Assembly (NCBI GenBank): GCA_027924585.1
Contig: BSBM01000865.1
Location: 2,914,001 to 2,978,000, forward strand
From: Larix kaempferi
Lineage: Eukaryota; Streptophyta; Pinopsida; Pinales; Pinaceae
DNA: 64,000 nucleotides
Reading direction: 5' to 3'
The notes under the pieces were generated by a model, which was not told the origin of the DNA, did no database searches, and saw nothing but the letters and a program-made list of their open reading frames with translations. The translations under genes were made by a program, and so were the position numbers. Shown in pieces: positions 34,685 to 46,143 of this stretch. Every line of letters begins with the position of its first letter. Position 1 is the first letter of the stretch.

Positions 34685-35360
34685 TGTCAGACTCAAGGGT
34701 GGTCAAGCCAATTGAACACTTACCCTTTTGAAATCTGGGTGGCTTCAACCTATCATTTAAGAGCTTACTAGTACTATTTCCAGACTTTTGATATCCTTGT
34801 TCTTAGCCTAATAATCAAGACCACTAAAAACTTATAATTTACTAAGATAATTTGCACAACGATCTCACGAATAGCTACCTTTCAAGACCCACACATTCAG
34901 CATCACATACTTGTTATTCTTTGACTCCACAAGGCACTGGTCATTTAAATATTATATCTTGATCAGGACCATTTGTCCTTGTGGTTTTACTTTATCTTGT
35001 GGATGCATTATTTAAACCTCAATTCTTGAAAAATACTGTCACTTCCGATATCTTATTTAGCAATGTGGATTGCATCTTATCTTGTTTTATTTATAATTTG
35101 GTCTCATCACAATAACTCCTAAACAACACCCATATGCATCACTTCATCAAAAAACATTACAAAACATAAGAGCCTTAGTGAAACTCTTTGTAGGGACTAC
35201 CACCCTTGGATTCGTTAGGAGTTAGCCTAAACGGAGGAATTGCGATTCAGGTGACAGTACCTGGCTCATTGCTTGCCCCCAAGGTCACACCTCTCCCATT
35301 TGTAGTGAGGAGACAGCTTTCGAAAGATTTCCGCTGCCGGTGTGCATCTCGACGGACAAC
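34685..35360. other. Right end of the 9-kb insertion
   Basis: No coding region beyond a short frame at 35206-35397 that runs across the insertion boundary. It ends 'gacggacaac' at the junction with Copia-C. Confidence 0.4.
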
Positions 35361-35399
35361 ACGTGCCATCTCTCGTCAGATGGGTCTACTGATATGAGC

Positions 35400-35786
35400 C
35401 TCAAGATCATTCGAACTCTATGGTGAGTTCCTTCTTGCATCCATATGAGAGAAGCATGTCATCTGTATATAGCAATCATCTTCAACCTTGTAGCAAAGGT
35501 TGAAATTTGCATCACCCGTTGTTATCATCAAGCTCATCAAATGACTATCGATCATGGGTACCTGTTGAACCCGTACAAAGCCTTCTTCGATCATGTGATT
35601 TTCTTTCAAATCTTGGGAATCATCCATGGGTGTAATCTATCTCTGGAAGTGTGTCTAGCCACGAGCCTTGCTTTGTACTTCTATAGTATGCTTGATTTGT
35701 AAGTCTTCTTGTTGAATAGTCATCACTTGTTCTTCGGAACAAGTGTTCATCATCCTCTTTTTGTAGATCATAGCACACGATCTTTC
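35400..35786 (-). pseudogene. Copia-C unit 2 rearranged RT remnant
   Basis: Nearly identical to 20943-21320 and with the same loss of the YVDD motif, cut off from its RNase H by the 9-kb insertion. Confidence 0.7.
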
Positions 35787-36612
35787 CTACAAATCAAATT
35801 CAATTACATGATTAGTAACACTTCATAATCATCAAATCATGTTGACATTTCAAAGATAACCTATTATGCATACTGATATGATTCACATAGTTATGCAACT
35901 ATCTTGACGAATACTTTGGCACAACACTTTTCCATATCCTGTATGCATACAGTGGCTATCTAGATGCCTTCCATCTCGACCAGAACATACTATCAAGAGT
36001 GTGCACAACTTCCAGCATGCTAGCAAATAGGTTTCATTCTAGACAAGCAACAATGGAATGTTTGTCCAACTTACCCATCATATGCATATTAGTAGTATAC
36101 TATTCAATGCTATATGAATGCTTACACTATGCATGATATATTTCCTGATTCTAGGAATACAAATATGCATACAACTATTACGCGCAATATCATTAACTAT
36201 TCAGAGATAACAACTCAAATACTTATCTTTTATGTTTGTGTGGTTGCCTCCCTCTTGATCTCTATTTTTCCTTTATGATAGCATCATGATTATATGTCTT
36301 TGAACTTCTATCCATCATGTACCACTATGCATGCTTAAGTGTGTACTAGTTTCATCATTGTGTCATCCTCAAGATCTCATACATAATCACACATTCATTA
36401 GTATAATCTCAATAAGATAAAAAACATTATAACCCTAAATAATCTTAAACACGTACGGCCATAATCATTAATCAAACCAAGAACACAATATGCATAAATC
36501 CTTGATTAGCTAAACTCTATTTTCAAGAATAATCATTATCAACCATATGAAAGTATACTTATCTAAGATCCTAACACAAAGTAGGATTCTAACTCGATAT
36601 AGAAAAACAAAC
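35787..36612 (-). other. Intron-like block, Copia-C unit 2
   Basis: Again 826 nt, with the same donor-like and acceptor-like edges as 21321-22146. Confidence 0.55.
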
Positions 36613-36849
36613 CTGGATTAGTATGTTTGCTAGTTATGTCAAACATACCCAAACAATATCTTCTTTGTTCTCTTCAATGATTTAGGGACCTTGTGATAGT
36701 AACCTGCATTTCTCATAAGTTAAGCATAGTAGAACAAAATCATACATACCTCGTAAGTAGAGCTTTTATGTGATCAAAGACTATGGATGAGTCTTTGTCT
36801 TCATGTCATCATGGTCATATATTCTTGATCTAGAACTTGATTTGTCTTT

Positions 36850-38124
36850 CTTCATGTACCTTTCATGTTATCAGACAACATCATCCTCATACAACACCAC
36901 AAGTGCATTAGTACAATCATAAGTGTCATAACCCTTAATCAATGAATGTCTTCTATCATTCACATGCATTCATACTTTTACTAAGGTGATCAGAAAAATA
37001 TAAAATTTATCATGATTGTACTAACCTCAATAATATGAATACAAACATATCATGAACTTAATCATCAGATAAATAAAACAGATTTCAAAACATACATGCA
37101 TCTCCTCAAGTCATACCTGTCGAGATTGCTTGTAGTCTTCTCTATAAGGGTAAAACCTTAATAATACAAGGTAGATCACTTGTAAAAATCTTATATAGAT
37201 TCATGGTGCTAGGATGATAGAATACCAATGCCATTTAAACCTCATTCATTGATGCCCTATGAGTCTCCAAACTTTCCTAGGGTTTCTTCTTACTTGTAGA
37301 ACCCAAAAAACCGTAATTTTCAATTTCCTTCCTCCCGCAACATTTGATGGAAGATTAATATATATGATGAAGGGATTCCAAATCCATTTTCAAAGTTTCC
37401 AATGTTGCATCAGGTGTCTCCAACATTGTATCAAGTCCTTCCATACCTAAGAAACTGAAAACCCTAAGTGAGAGCTTCTTTCTCCTCTTCTTTGATTTCC
37501 TCCGTTGAGCTATTTCAGATGTGCCTTATTGTTTCTGGTGTATCTCTGAAATTTTGAATCCTCAAGGTCTACAACTTTGGCCTGTGGTATCCTGACCTGT
37601 CATATTTCCAACCCCACAGATTTGAGATTCATTGGATTCTCCATGAGAGAGATATGCTAAGTTTCCCAACATGACTTGTTTATGGGATGAAATAACATAA
37701 CGAACTTGTACGGAATTCCACGTGTCACTGTTTGAACTTCGGCCTCTAATACTCGGACCTGTGAAACTACAGTCCGTGCCCTAACTGTTACTTTTTACGG
37801 AATTCCATTTGGAGCTTTCTAGCCCGAGATATGACCTTTTTCCCTAGGTCACCTATTTAGGGATGCATTCTGGAAGAGGCAGAAACCCTAATTTGTACGA
37901 ATCACATCTCACAAAGTACAACGAATATGAGGTTGAAACTCGGACACAAGGTACATGAACATTTCATCTTCAACATGTCCAAGTTTCAGATCCTGAACCT
38001 TCGCCAAAAGTGATTTATAGAGAAAATTCCAAGATGACTAGTTTTTCTATACAAAGCCCTCGCTTTCAAATTGTCGCAAGTGAAACAAGCGTCATAAATG
38101 CCATACATTGCCTTCTTTCAGACT
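36850..38124 (-). other. Copia-C unit 2 leader, no gag
   Basis: Nearly identical to 22390-23657. No Gag or integrase motif is seen. Confidence 0.65.
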
Positions 38125-38137
38125 AGCTCTGAAACCA
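38125..38137 (-). promoter_or_regulatory. Primer-binding site, Copia-C unit 2
   Basis: The minus strand reads TGGTTTCAGAGCT next to LTR 3, identical to the unit 1 site. Confidence 0.85.
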
Positions 38138-38361
38138 TGTTAGGATTCAATATGCTAAGATAGATAACATCAATGTTTCATTCAATTTCACAACAAGAAC
38201 ATATATAGGATCATTGAAAGAATAACAAGCACAACATAAACACAAGAGACACAAATTTATCTTGGGAAACCCTCTAGGGGAAGAAAACCCAGCAAAAATT
38301 CCTCAATATAGATGATCAAAAGTACAAAGAAAAAACCCCAAGCAAGTGCTCCTTCTCCTTG

Positions 38362-38399
<38 letters not shown>

Positions 38400-38737
38400 G
38401 CGAATTACACAAGTGAGTGTGTGTGTCCAAATGAGGAGCACAACACTCCTATTTATAGTTTATCTTCCTCTTGACTTTTTCCCTAACTAGGTCGGCCCCA
38501 ACAACTTAACCACTTAACTTAATGCTGACTGGTCCGACTCCTCTAGGGGACTTAAACACCCCATTACAATTGACTGAAAGGGGATCTATTGACCCGACTT
38601 ACAAGGGAGGATTTACCTCAATGAATTTACATAATCAAATACAATAATGACATTCCGATGGAGGAATAAAACATCTCCGAATAAATTACAACAATAAAAT
38701 ACAATAGAATATTCTTCGAAGTTACAATATTTCAGCA
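38138..38737 (-). repeat. Copia-C LTR 3 (outer 5' LTR)
   Basis: 600 bp, TGTTAGG to TTTCAGCA in plus reading (the others end TTTCAACA). It is followed by the duplication tggcc at 38738-38742. It contains a CT microsatellite at about 38366-38394. Confidence 0.92.
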
Positions 38738-38990
38738 TGGCCTTGCTGTCGAATATTCACTAAGGACAACATGCTTTTCTGCAACTCTGAAAGATAGAGA
38801 ACATTTTTCAACACAAAGCCAACGAATCTAGGCAACTTGAGCCGGATGGAACCAATTCCCTTTGGTTTGAGGCTAGATTTGTCTACAAAATACACTATGC
38901 CATCTATAATGTTATTCAGTTCTTCAAAACAACCTTTTCTGAAGGTAGTGTGGGATGTTGCACTGGTATCAAGCAACCAACAATCTTTGT
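38738..38990 (-). pseudogene. Copia-B protease and start of pre-integrase
   Basis: The minus strand gives LLDTSATSHTTFRKGCFEEL: the active-site D-(S/T)-G triplet is altered to D-T-S. Then come VLKNVLYLSELQKSMLSLVN and IRQQGH at the Copia-C insertion edge. The reading resumes at 18106 on the other side. Confidence 0.85.
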
Positions 38991-39129
38991 AAGAGGAAAA
39001 AGAGGTTATTTCATTTATTCCAAGATTACAATGTGCAACAATACAATGAGTAGAATCAGGAGCTTTACCAGCCTCTTGGCTCTTATTTTTCTCTTCTTTG
39101 TTCTGGTTATGTCTTCCTTTGATGGAGTT

Positions 39130-39966
39130 CCAAGCGGATTAACATTGATCTGCTTCATGTCCATTCCCCCCACAACGCATACACTTAAGATATGATATTT
39201 TTCTTGAGTTGTTTTTGGCCCCCCTTCCTCTAAAGTTTCTTCTTTCTCATCCTCTTTTGCTGCTTTCTACCTTGGAAGGGTCTTTGGACTGGTTCTTTGC
39301 TTTCTAAGCATGGAAAAGAGTCTCTCCAGTAGGCTCACTGGTCTTCTCTCCAAAGACTTTCTCCCTGTTTGCAATCTTCTCCACCAAGATGTCAAAGGTG
39401 AGGTCCTTGAACTTGTCACTGGCTTGAAGTGATTCAAGATAGTTTGAATGTGTAGGATAGAGAGACTTGACAAATGTTGCAAATGGAAGGTTCAGTTTCA
39501 TGCCAGAGGCTTGAATCTTATGCATGATTGCTCTAATTTCATATGCAACTAGCATCGGGTCATTATTCTTCACTTATAAACTAAATAGTTTCAACATTAG
39601 CTTAATCACTTCCATTTCAAATGTGAGTCATACAAATCCTGCAATATTTTCAAGGCTTCATAGCATGATGTTGCAAGTAGATGTGTTGACTCGCCTCTTC
39701 ACTAACTGTTGCAGAGATCATCGCCAGTGTCTTGTTGTCTTTGGTCTCCCATAACTCTCGTTCTTTCTTTGATGTTGGTGGCTTTGGGTCAGTTTTCAAG
39801 GTCAATCCTACTTTAGTTTTAATGGTGATGCGTTCACAAATTTCCTTCCACAGATCATTGTAGATGAAGGCAGCTTTGATCTTCCTTGACCACTCAGGTT
39901 ATTTGTCTTTGCCAATGAGCACTACACCTACTATGGATTCTAGTGAACTTATCTTCTCCAACATTT
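39130..39966 (-). pseudogene. Copia-B gag with CCHC knuckle
   Basis: The minus strand starts near 39966 (MLEKISSLESI). It contains PEWSRKIKAAFIYNDLW, typical of copia Gag, then several stops near 39560-39670. LPFATFVKSLYPTHSNYLES follows, and finally a knuckle CMRCGGNGHEADQC (C-x2-C-x4-H-x4-C, about 39150-39195). Gag forms the particle. Stops and frameshifts inactivate this copy. Confidence 0.82.
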
Positions 39967-41163
39967 ACCTGCAAATGGACATAGTTTTAGGAAAAGAATA
40001 AAAGGTGCAGGTCAACGTCTTTGCCATCTTTTTCAATACTATCTTTGTAAAATTTCAGCTGCAATAGCTAGAAATAGTTTCTCCAATAAGCTAGTCAATG
40101 CACTACTCTATACAAGCAGGTCTAGAGTCTCTGCCATAGTTATTACAATTCAATCTTTATATGGAAAAAGATGTGCACGGATCATGCTTGCTGTCCAAAT
40201 AAAATAACAAAATTGTTACCATCCTTACAACTTTTCAAGGTGCATGTCACTTCAATGCATGTGCAAACCAATCTTCAAGAGAAATAATTGATGCACAAAG
40301 AGAGAGAGGGCTCCTTCAATTCTTACGCACAACTCCACGCATAGATAGTCTTCACCATAGTTTGGAGAGAAATCACAGTCAGTCGCAGCTCCAGAGAGTA
40401 GAGAATGGCCGCAACTCTTAGAGAACTATGGAAGAGTATGTAGTCACCATCTAAGTCCACCAGCGCTGCCACCAGCGCAACAACAATAACAACATTGAGT
40501 TCGTAACAACTTCAAGGAGAGAAAGGTCGCATCAATAGTGTGGAGAGCCCACTCACTACAGATTTAGGGTTTACATTGAATTTGCAACACTCCAATCCTC
40601 AAGGAAAAGCGCATGCACAATGAATGCTATGCAACAACAGTTATATATGATATCAGTGCATTACCACCCGTCTTCACAGGTTCATATCTCAACACGAACG
40701 TAGAGATGTCTTAAAAAAATCAGCAGTAGCAAAGGGATCCCGCAGCTCCAGTCTTCAACGAGATCACGTTCCACTCTTCACGCTTTACACGGTACAAGAG
40801 ATAGGGCAGAGAGTCACCACGACCATCCACAATATTTTCCAGTTCTCTGGCATGATCTTCCTCTTTATAGCAGAAGAGCGTCTCCACGTAGCACTCTTGA
40901 AGGTTCACCACCAATGGGCATGCTCTTCACCAACAGTTTTTAGCGGCAACAATAGTGCTAGGGTTCATGACCAGTATTCACTCAACGCACGACTGAGATG
41001 GAGAATAGAATAGAGCGGTCATCAATAAACTGCAGAAAGTAGGACTGCAAAGGGCGTAGGAGAGGAGAAACGTCTTTACAAAGGGAAGATAATCTGGTAG
41101 GAGGATGGCATAATGGTGCAGAATGGAAAGTCTTGCATACAAAGCAGGAGTTATGGAAACCAA
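39967..41163 (-). other. Copia-B leader
   Basis: About 1.2 kb between primer site and Gag, with no long frame on the element strand. This is long for a copia leader. No captured gene is recognised. Confidence 0.55.
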
Positions 41164-41175
41164 GATCTGATACCA
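41164..41175 (-). promoter_or_regulatory. Primer-binding site, Copia-B
   Basis: The minus strand reads TGGTATCAGATC next to the right LTR, close to the initiator-Met-type site. Confidence 0.85.
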
Positions 41176-41370
41176 CTATCAGAGATAATAACTCCTGGAT
41201 TCAATTCTTATTCAATGCATACGCAATTATTTATACATTCTCAAACAATTGTTGGATTCCATTTTCCAACGTCTCTTTGACTTCCTATGGGATCTTCATA
41301 TTTTATAATATATTTACAATATTTTCAACTTTAATTTGGAACCATAATCCTAAGGATTAGGTTTCCAACA
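41176..41370 (-). repeat. Copia-B 5' LTR
   Basis: 195 bp, ending GTTTCCAACA in plus reading, followed by the duplication aggag (41371-41375). It matches the left LTR except for a block of about 90 bp lost there. Confidence 0.88.
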
Positions 41371-41834
41371 AGGAGGAATCCTCATTCTTGAGGGGTTGAT
41401 TTTTCTTTTTGGAAATCTTATGTGGAAAAACTTGGAGTGAGTTTTGGGGTGAAAGAGTGCTACTATTATGTCTGAGAGCTTTGGGAACGAGGGCCAGGGA
41501 GTCGGATAGACTGTTTTTGGTAGCTTAGGAGGTTAAATTAGTTTGGGGTATTGCTGAGCTTGTTGCAATTTCAGGACTTAAGAAAAGACAGGGACTTCTC
41601 AAACGGGATAAACATGCATTTCACTTGTTGAATTTATTTAAGTATTTCCTTACCATGAAATTTTGTGAAACTATATATATTTAAATTGTTTCTTCCATGT
41701 GTGATACTTTCCTGCAAAGAATAATTGAATGAATATACAATTTTCTTATTAATGAAAGAAACAATGGATAGAATTGCTTATACATATCTTCTGAAATGAA
41801 ATAAATTTGTAGGAATTGTGCAAGAGCCCTTACA
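41371..41834 (+). repeat. Gypsy-type LTR, copy 1, right half
   Basis: It continues the LTR split at 15004: 'ggaatcctca' and 'gaggggttgatttttctttt' match 53250-53300, and it ends 'cccttaca' like copy 2 ('cacttaca'). It abuts gypsy integrase coding sequence directly. Confidence 0.82.
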
Positions 41835-42427
41835 ATTGATTTATTCTCTTTGTTTGCCCATCTGTATTAGGGTGATAAGATGTACTTAAGTTCAATTGAG
41901 TCCCCAAAGTTGTCTACAGACTTGTCCAAAACTGTGATGTAAATCGAGAATTCCTATTAGAGATTATTTTCTTAGGAAATCCATGGAAACAAATGATCTC
42001 ATTTATGAACACCCGTGCCACATCAAAGACATCATAGGTATCATGGATGGGAATGAAATGAGTAGTTTTGGTGAGTTTATCCACTACAACCAAAATATCA
42101 TCGTGTCTTTGTGGAGTGAGGGGAAAACCCACCACAAAGTCCATGGATATGAACTCCCATTTAGACAAAGGAATGGCGTGCGGTTGCAAAATCCTTTCTA
42201 GATGATGATGATTAGCCTTCACTTGCTGGTACTCAAGGAATCTTACAACAAATTGAATTACATCGTGCTTCACACCTGCCCAAAAGAATATTTTCTTCAT
42301 CACTGTGTACATTTTCTTTACCCCTGGATGTGCACAGTAAAGAGATCTATCGGTCTCTCGGAGGATAGTATTTCTAATATCCCCCTCCCTAGGGATATAC
42401 ATCTTCCCTTGAAATCACAACAATCCA
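41835..42427 (-). pseudogene. Gypsy-M integrase
   Basis: The minus strand shows GKMYIPREGDIRNTILRE, the finger region (H in AHPGVKKMY; the Cys pair is partly replaced, as in FLEYQQVKANHH), and the core ISMDFVVGFPLTP with catalytic Asp. Next is ISNRNSRFTSQFW, where the second catalytic Asp (usually SDRD) is Asn, then SYHPNTDGQTKRINQ. The C-terminal part is lost at 41835. Confidence 0.88.
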
Positions 42428-42640
42428 CACTATTACATATGGGCGGATTGTTCCACGAAATATTTCCACGTTTGCAACATTCGTGGGTTAAAAAAGTGAA
42501 TTTTTATATTTCTTGTTTTTTAGGGTGGAAAAACCATGGCAATATCCACGGTTTTTTATGTTCCACGAACTTTCGTCCCTATATCGACGCAATTTTTAGG
42601 TTTCATTTTTCGTTGTAATATAGACGAATGTTGTCTTAGG
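42428..42640. repeat. CACTA left end with subterminal motifs
   Basis: Several words of the type ttccacgaa / ttcgtggg / tccacggtt lie in the first 200 bp. They are mirrored at the right end and are likely transposase-binding sites by analogy with En/Spm. Confidence 0.7.
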
Positions 42641-42929
42641 CAATTCTAGTGTGACATTTGGTTTCCAAGCCTTCATTGTGCAAATTTCTTGTCACAAAGG
42701 AAGAGAGGTGGTGCCACATAACCACCCAAATAGATGTGCATAATGTAAAGAAGGATGGTGAATTGGGTGAAAGAATCCTCGAGAGTGAAACAGAAGAATC
42801 CTCATCCTTCCGCTGTGGCTGTTTTCAGTCAGTTTTATTCCTTTCCTTCCTTCCTTTACCCATCTGGTGTATTTCCTAATACCAATTGCCAGTTGTTTAA
42901 ACTGTCAGAGTTTTCCCTGGTCTATTGAT

Positions 42930-43150
42930 GGCGACAACACAAAGCCCCTTAACTCGCTCATGTGCGAAAAGCAGATATAGCGCCCCTTAACTCACTCGTG
43001 TGCGACAACACAGAGCCCCTTAACTCGCTCGTGTGTATTAAGTAGTTTTTATATCTGGTGTTTTTCCCAATACCAACTACAATCGGTGTTTCCGCATCTA
43101 CTGGCGGTGACAACACAGAACCCCTTGACTCGCTCGTGTGCGAAAAGCAG
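42930..43150. repeat. Minisatellite in the CACTA left arm
   Basis: Four copies, unevenly spaced, of about 35-40 bp: 'gacaacacagagccccttaa' followed by 'ctcgctcgtgtgcga'. One copy is shortened. Confidence 0.85.
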
Positions 43151-46143
43151 TTGTTTAGATTTTATAGCTGTGGTGTCAAAGTCCATCGCTGGGACTGTTA
43201 AAACCAAAAAGTCGGATAAAAAAATAGAAAACCTTTTAAGGTTTTGGTTTTTTTAAGTTAAAATTGTTGTCCTATAAAAATTGTTAAATTGAGATGAAGT
43301 CTTTATATATATATATATATATATTTTGGGTATGGTAGTCTTGTCCATAGGATAAAAGACAACCTATATATACATGACCAATGCTTTGGTACAACATTTA
43401 AGACCTAACGAGTCTTAATGCATTAAATCCCCTTTTGATATCAATTGGAACTTTGGACAAGATTATACATATCAATCGATTTGGTGGTAGTAGTTGTGTC
43501 TTTAATACAACCCATGTGAAGGGAAAGTGATGGGAGGAATTGTGGCCCTCCACGTTGACAGTTCATTAAGGTTTGTACCATGGTTGATATCCCAAACCAC
43601 TATCGAGAATGTTCATTCTATCATGTTCAATTCAAGATGGGAGAGGGAAGCTGAGGGATTCCCCTTTGCTACATTTCCATTATGAAAACGTTATGCATAT
43701 AGCTTGTGATTTCTAGAACTATGCTCTAATTCCCTTACTCATTTTCATGGGGTATGAGAGGAGAAGCATCATGGTTTCCTTGAGAGCTGGTAGCAAAAGG
43801 TATTGATCCTTTGTTTTGCTTTGGATCTGTGTTATTCGACTTATAGTTTCTTCGTTTTTATATTGAGTACCAAATGTTTTGTGTTGTGGTGTATTGCAGG
43901 TAAACCTGGGAGTGGGGTTTCCAACATTTTACCCTCAACTCGCCTTCTTTTATTCTGGTAAGTTCATGGCCCCTTATGGACCGACTTCCACCTGTGGAAA
44001 GATGATTTCAAATGTCCTTTTGACTTGCTGTTGGAAAGAGGAGTGTGGCTATCTTGTGTTGAGTTTTGGTTTTGTGTCTGAAAACGCCCAAACTTGGTAT
44101 GTCTTCGCTTCCAAAGGAGAGACAAGGGTTTTGAGAACATTATGGGTTTATCCCATAAAAAGAAGGGCTTCCCTGTTCGTATTTGGTTTATTAAGGAATG
44201 TAAAATCCCTTCGGGGTCTCAACTGAATGTCTCAGGATTTATATAAATATATCTATCACCTATTTGTCAATGGATTAAATGTGGATGGTGTTTATGGTCC
44301 TATGTATTTGACTTTCTAAACCTTCAAGGTGTTTTATATAGAAGCTTTGTTTTGCGTATACATCTGCGTTATTTCTGGTATGAGGAAGAGTTATTGCTCA
44401 CTCCTGTAGCTCGCGATGGATGGGGCTCTATGTTGAACTCTACTTGGTTGAATACCTTGAGTATATTTTAATTCCTTTAAATGAATACAATCGTTATTTT
44501 GCCCCAAAGGCATTAATCTCTGTCTTATAGAATGACTCTATAATTTATGATACTTTGTTTTTCTTATGAAAGGATAAATGTAGCTTCTATGAGTAAGATT
44601 GTACAAAAACTCTTATCCTGTGTAATTTCATATGTAATAAATCTCAACCTACTTTAAATGATAGTTGTAGAGGTCTTAGCTAATGGGGTTCGATCCCATA
44701 TGTGTTTGTAAACACTCTGTGCGTTAATGTTTGGTGTTTCTTGTCTACTTTATATGTGTTTAGAAGATTGTGCAGTCATGCAATGGTTATCTGTGTAAGA
44801 AACTTACATCTCGAGGACCAACTTTAGCACAGGGACCACACAGGAGTGTTGAAGTTGATAGAGATCAAAATTATGTTATAAAATCCTTTATTGTTCCTTT
44901 AGCACTAATCAGAAATTTCGATGGTAATTGTGAGGAAATTTTGCTTTTGTAGACCATATTGCTAAATTGAAAGGTAACACATGTGGATTTTATTTTCTAT
45001 AGTACAAGGTACTATATTTGTACCCACACTTCAGATCTGATTTTTGGTTTAATGTTGACGTGGAGATATTGAACTATACCTCTCTTATTGTTATTTGATC
45101 AATAGAGAGAAATGAGGGATATTTTTATTTGGCATCTCACCACCCTTCCTTATACTGTGATGATGAACTTTCAGGTTATATTGGACGGCTGTACATTTGA
45201 GAGAGATATGACTGGTTGTACCTTCCCCACCTTGATTGAGCTATGATTGAGTTATTAAATACTTGTTGTACCTTCCCCACCTTGATTGAGTTATTATTGG
45301 ACTTATGTTACCTTGTCTTTGACTTGTGGTTAATGCGGACATTTACCCTCCTTCATTTTTTTATACTACCTTGTTGAATTTTTGGTCCTATAGAGTACTT
45401 GACTTTGATCTGTGATCAGTTGGTGAGTTGATAATCACTTCTTTTCTGCTGAGACTTGGTTGAAGTTTATAATTTTTGTGACTTTATTTATGTTGAGTTA
45501 TGTACTATGCTTGACTGTCATTGACCTAATCAACTCCAGTCATTTCTCTCTCTCTAGTTTGTACACACCCTCTTGTAGGGTCAGCTGGTTCCTAGAGAAG
45601 ACCGGCCTCTCTGAGGCACAAACAGTCTTTTCTGAAAGTAACACTTCTGAGTATATTTTCAAGAATAGTTTCACACCCAGGTTGGTATCTTAAACTATAT
45701 CTCTATTGTTGTTATATGATATATATGTTTATTTTATTACATGTTACTGAATATTATTAGTTTATCGTTTTAGTTTGCTTGTCAGTGTAACTCATTATAA
45801 CAGTTTTGAATATACCAAAGAGCATGTGTTAAGAACTTATGGGTTGTACATTTGGAGTTCTTTGTTTCAAGAGGTAAGTATGCATGTGGAACAACTTGGG
45901 TATCATTTGGGTAAATCTGCAAGCTCGAAGCATTGAGTCTTCTTCATATGTCACTGTAGAGGCCAGAAAAACTAGCTCTTGAATTTCAAGATGTCCAAGT
46001 TAAAGACCATTCAGCAAGAGTTGAAAAATGACCAAGAAGGAGCTATGGAATCACATGTCAATATTCTAAATCATATGAGAATGAATTCTCATTTGTTCAT
46101 GATACACCTCACTTTTTTATAACATTGGGTTTACATTCCGCAG
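43151..46143. other. CACTA interior, left part
   Basis: It contains a (TA)n microsatellite (about 43303-43326) and a 25-bp direct repeat 'ttgtaccttccccaccttga' (about 45215 and 45273). Splice-like edges occur, for example gtattgcag near 43899 and 'tctctctag' near 45556, so further captured exons are possible. The open frame at 43879-44226 has no motif I recognise. Confidence 0.45.

Larger units (their letters stand above)
26390..35360. mobile_element. 9-kb composite insertion in Copia-C unit 2
   Basis: Alignment of unit 2 with unit 1 (20881-20925) shows the Copia-C sequence broken after 'tctatacgt' (26389) and resuming with 'acgtgccatc' (35361). acgt is therefore duplicated; tacgt/cacgt would be a 5-bp duplication with one mismatch. 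The ends are gttgt...acaac. Inside are unclassified repeats: a degenerate tandem array, a minus-strand promoter-like region, repeat R copy 2, and an LTR-like block with a primer-site-like sequence. No polymerase, integrase or transposase is readable. It may be one large non-autonomous LTR element or several nested pieces. Confidence 0.65.
18112..38737 (-). mobile_element. Copia-C tandem array: three LTRs, two internal domains
   Basis: Structure on the minus strand: LTR 3 (38138-38737), internal 2 (24274-38137, with a 9-kb insertion), LTR 2 (23671-24273), internal 1 (18706-23670), LTR 1 (18112-18705). The middle LTR serves both units: it has a primer site on one side and a polypurine tract on the other. 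Only the outermost LTRs are flanked by the duplication tggcc, so the array occupies a single integration site. Both internal domains lack gag, protease and integrase and keep only RT remnants and RNase H, so the family depends on helper proteins. Confidence 0.92.
15005..41370 (-). mobile_element. Copia-B: copia retrotransposon carrying a 20.6-kb nested insertion
   Basis: The left LTR starts TGTTAGAG at 15005 and the right LTR ends CCAACA at 41370. Both ends are flanked by the 5-bp duplication aggag (15000-15004, 41371-41375). On the minus strand the order is LTR, primer site, leader, gag with CCHC knuckle, protease, [Copia-C array], pre-integrase, integrase, RT, RNase H, polypurine tract, LTR. 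The internal part without the insertion is about 5.4 kb, normal for copia. Stops and altered catalytic residues make it inactive. Confidence 0.92.

Noticed and set aside
43879-44226. 115-residue frame in the CACTA element as a transposase candidate
   Set aside because: No similarity to En/Spm transposase motifs can be seen; splice-like edges leave captured sequence possible, but nothing is recognised.
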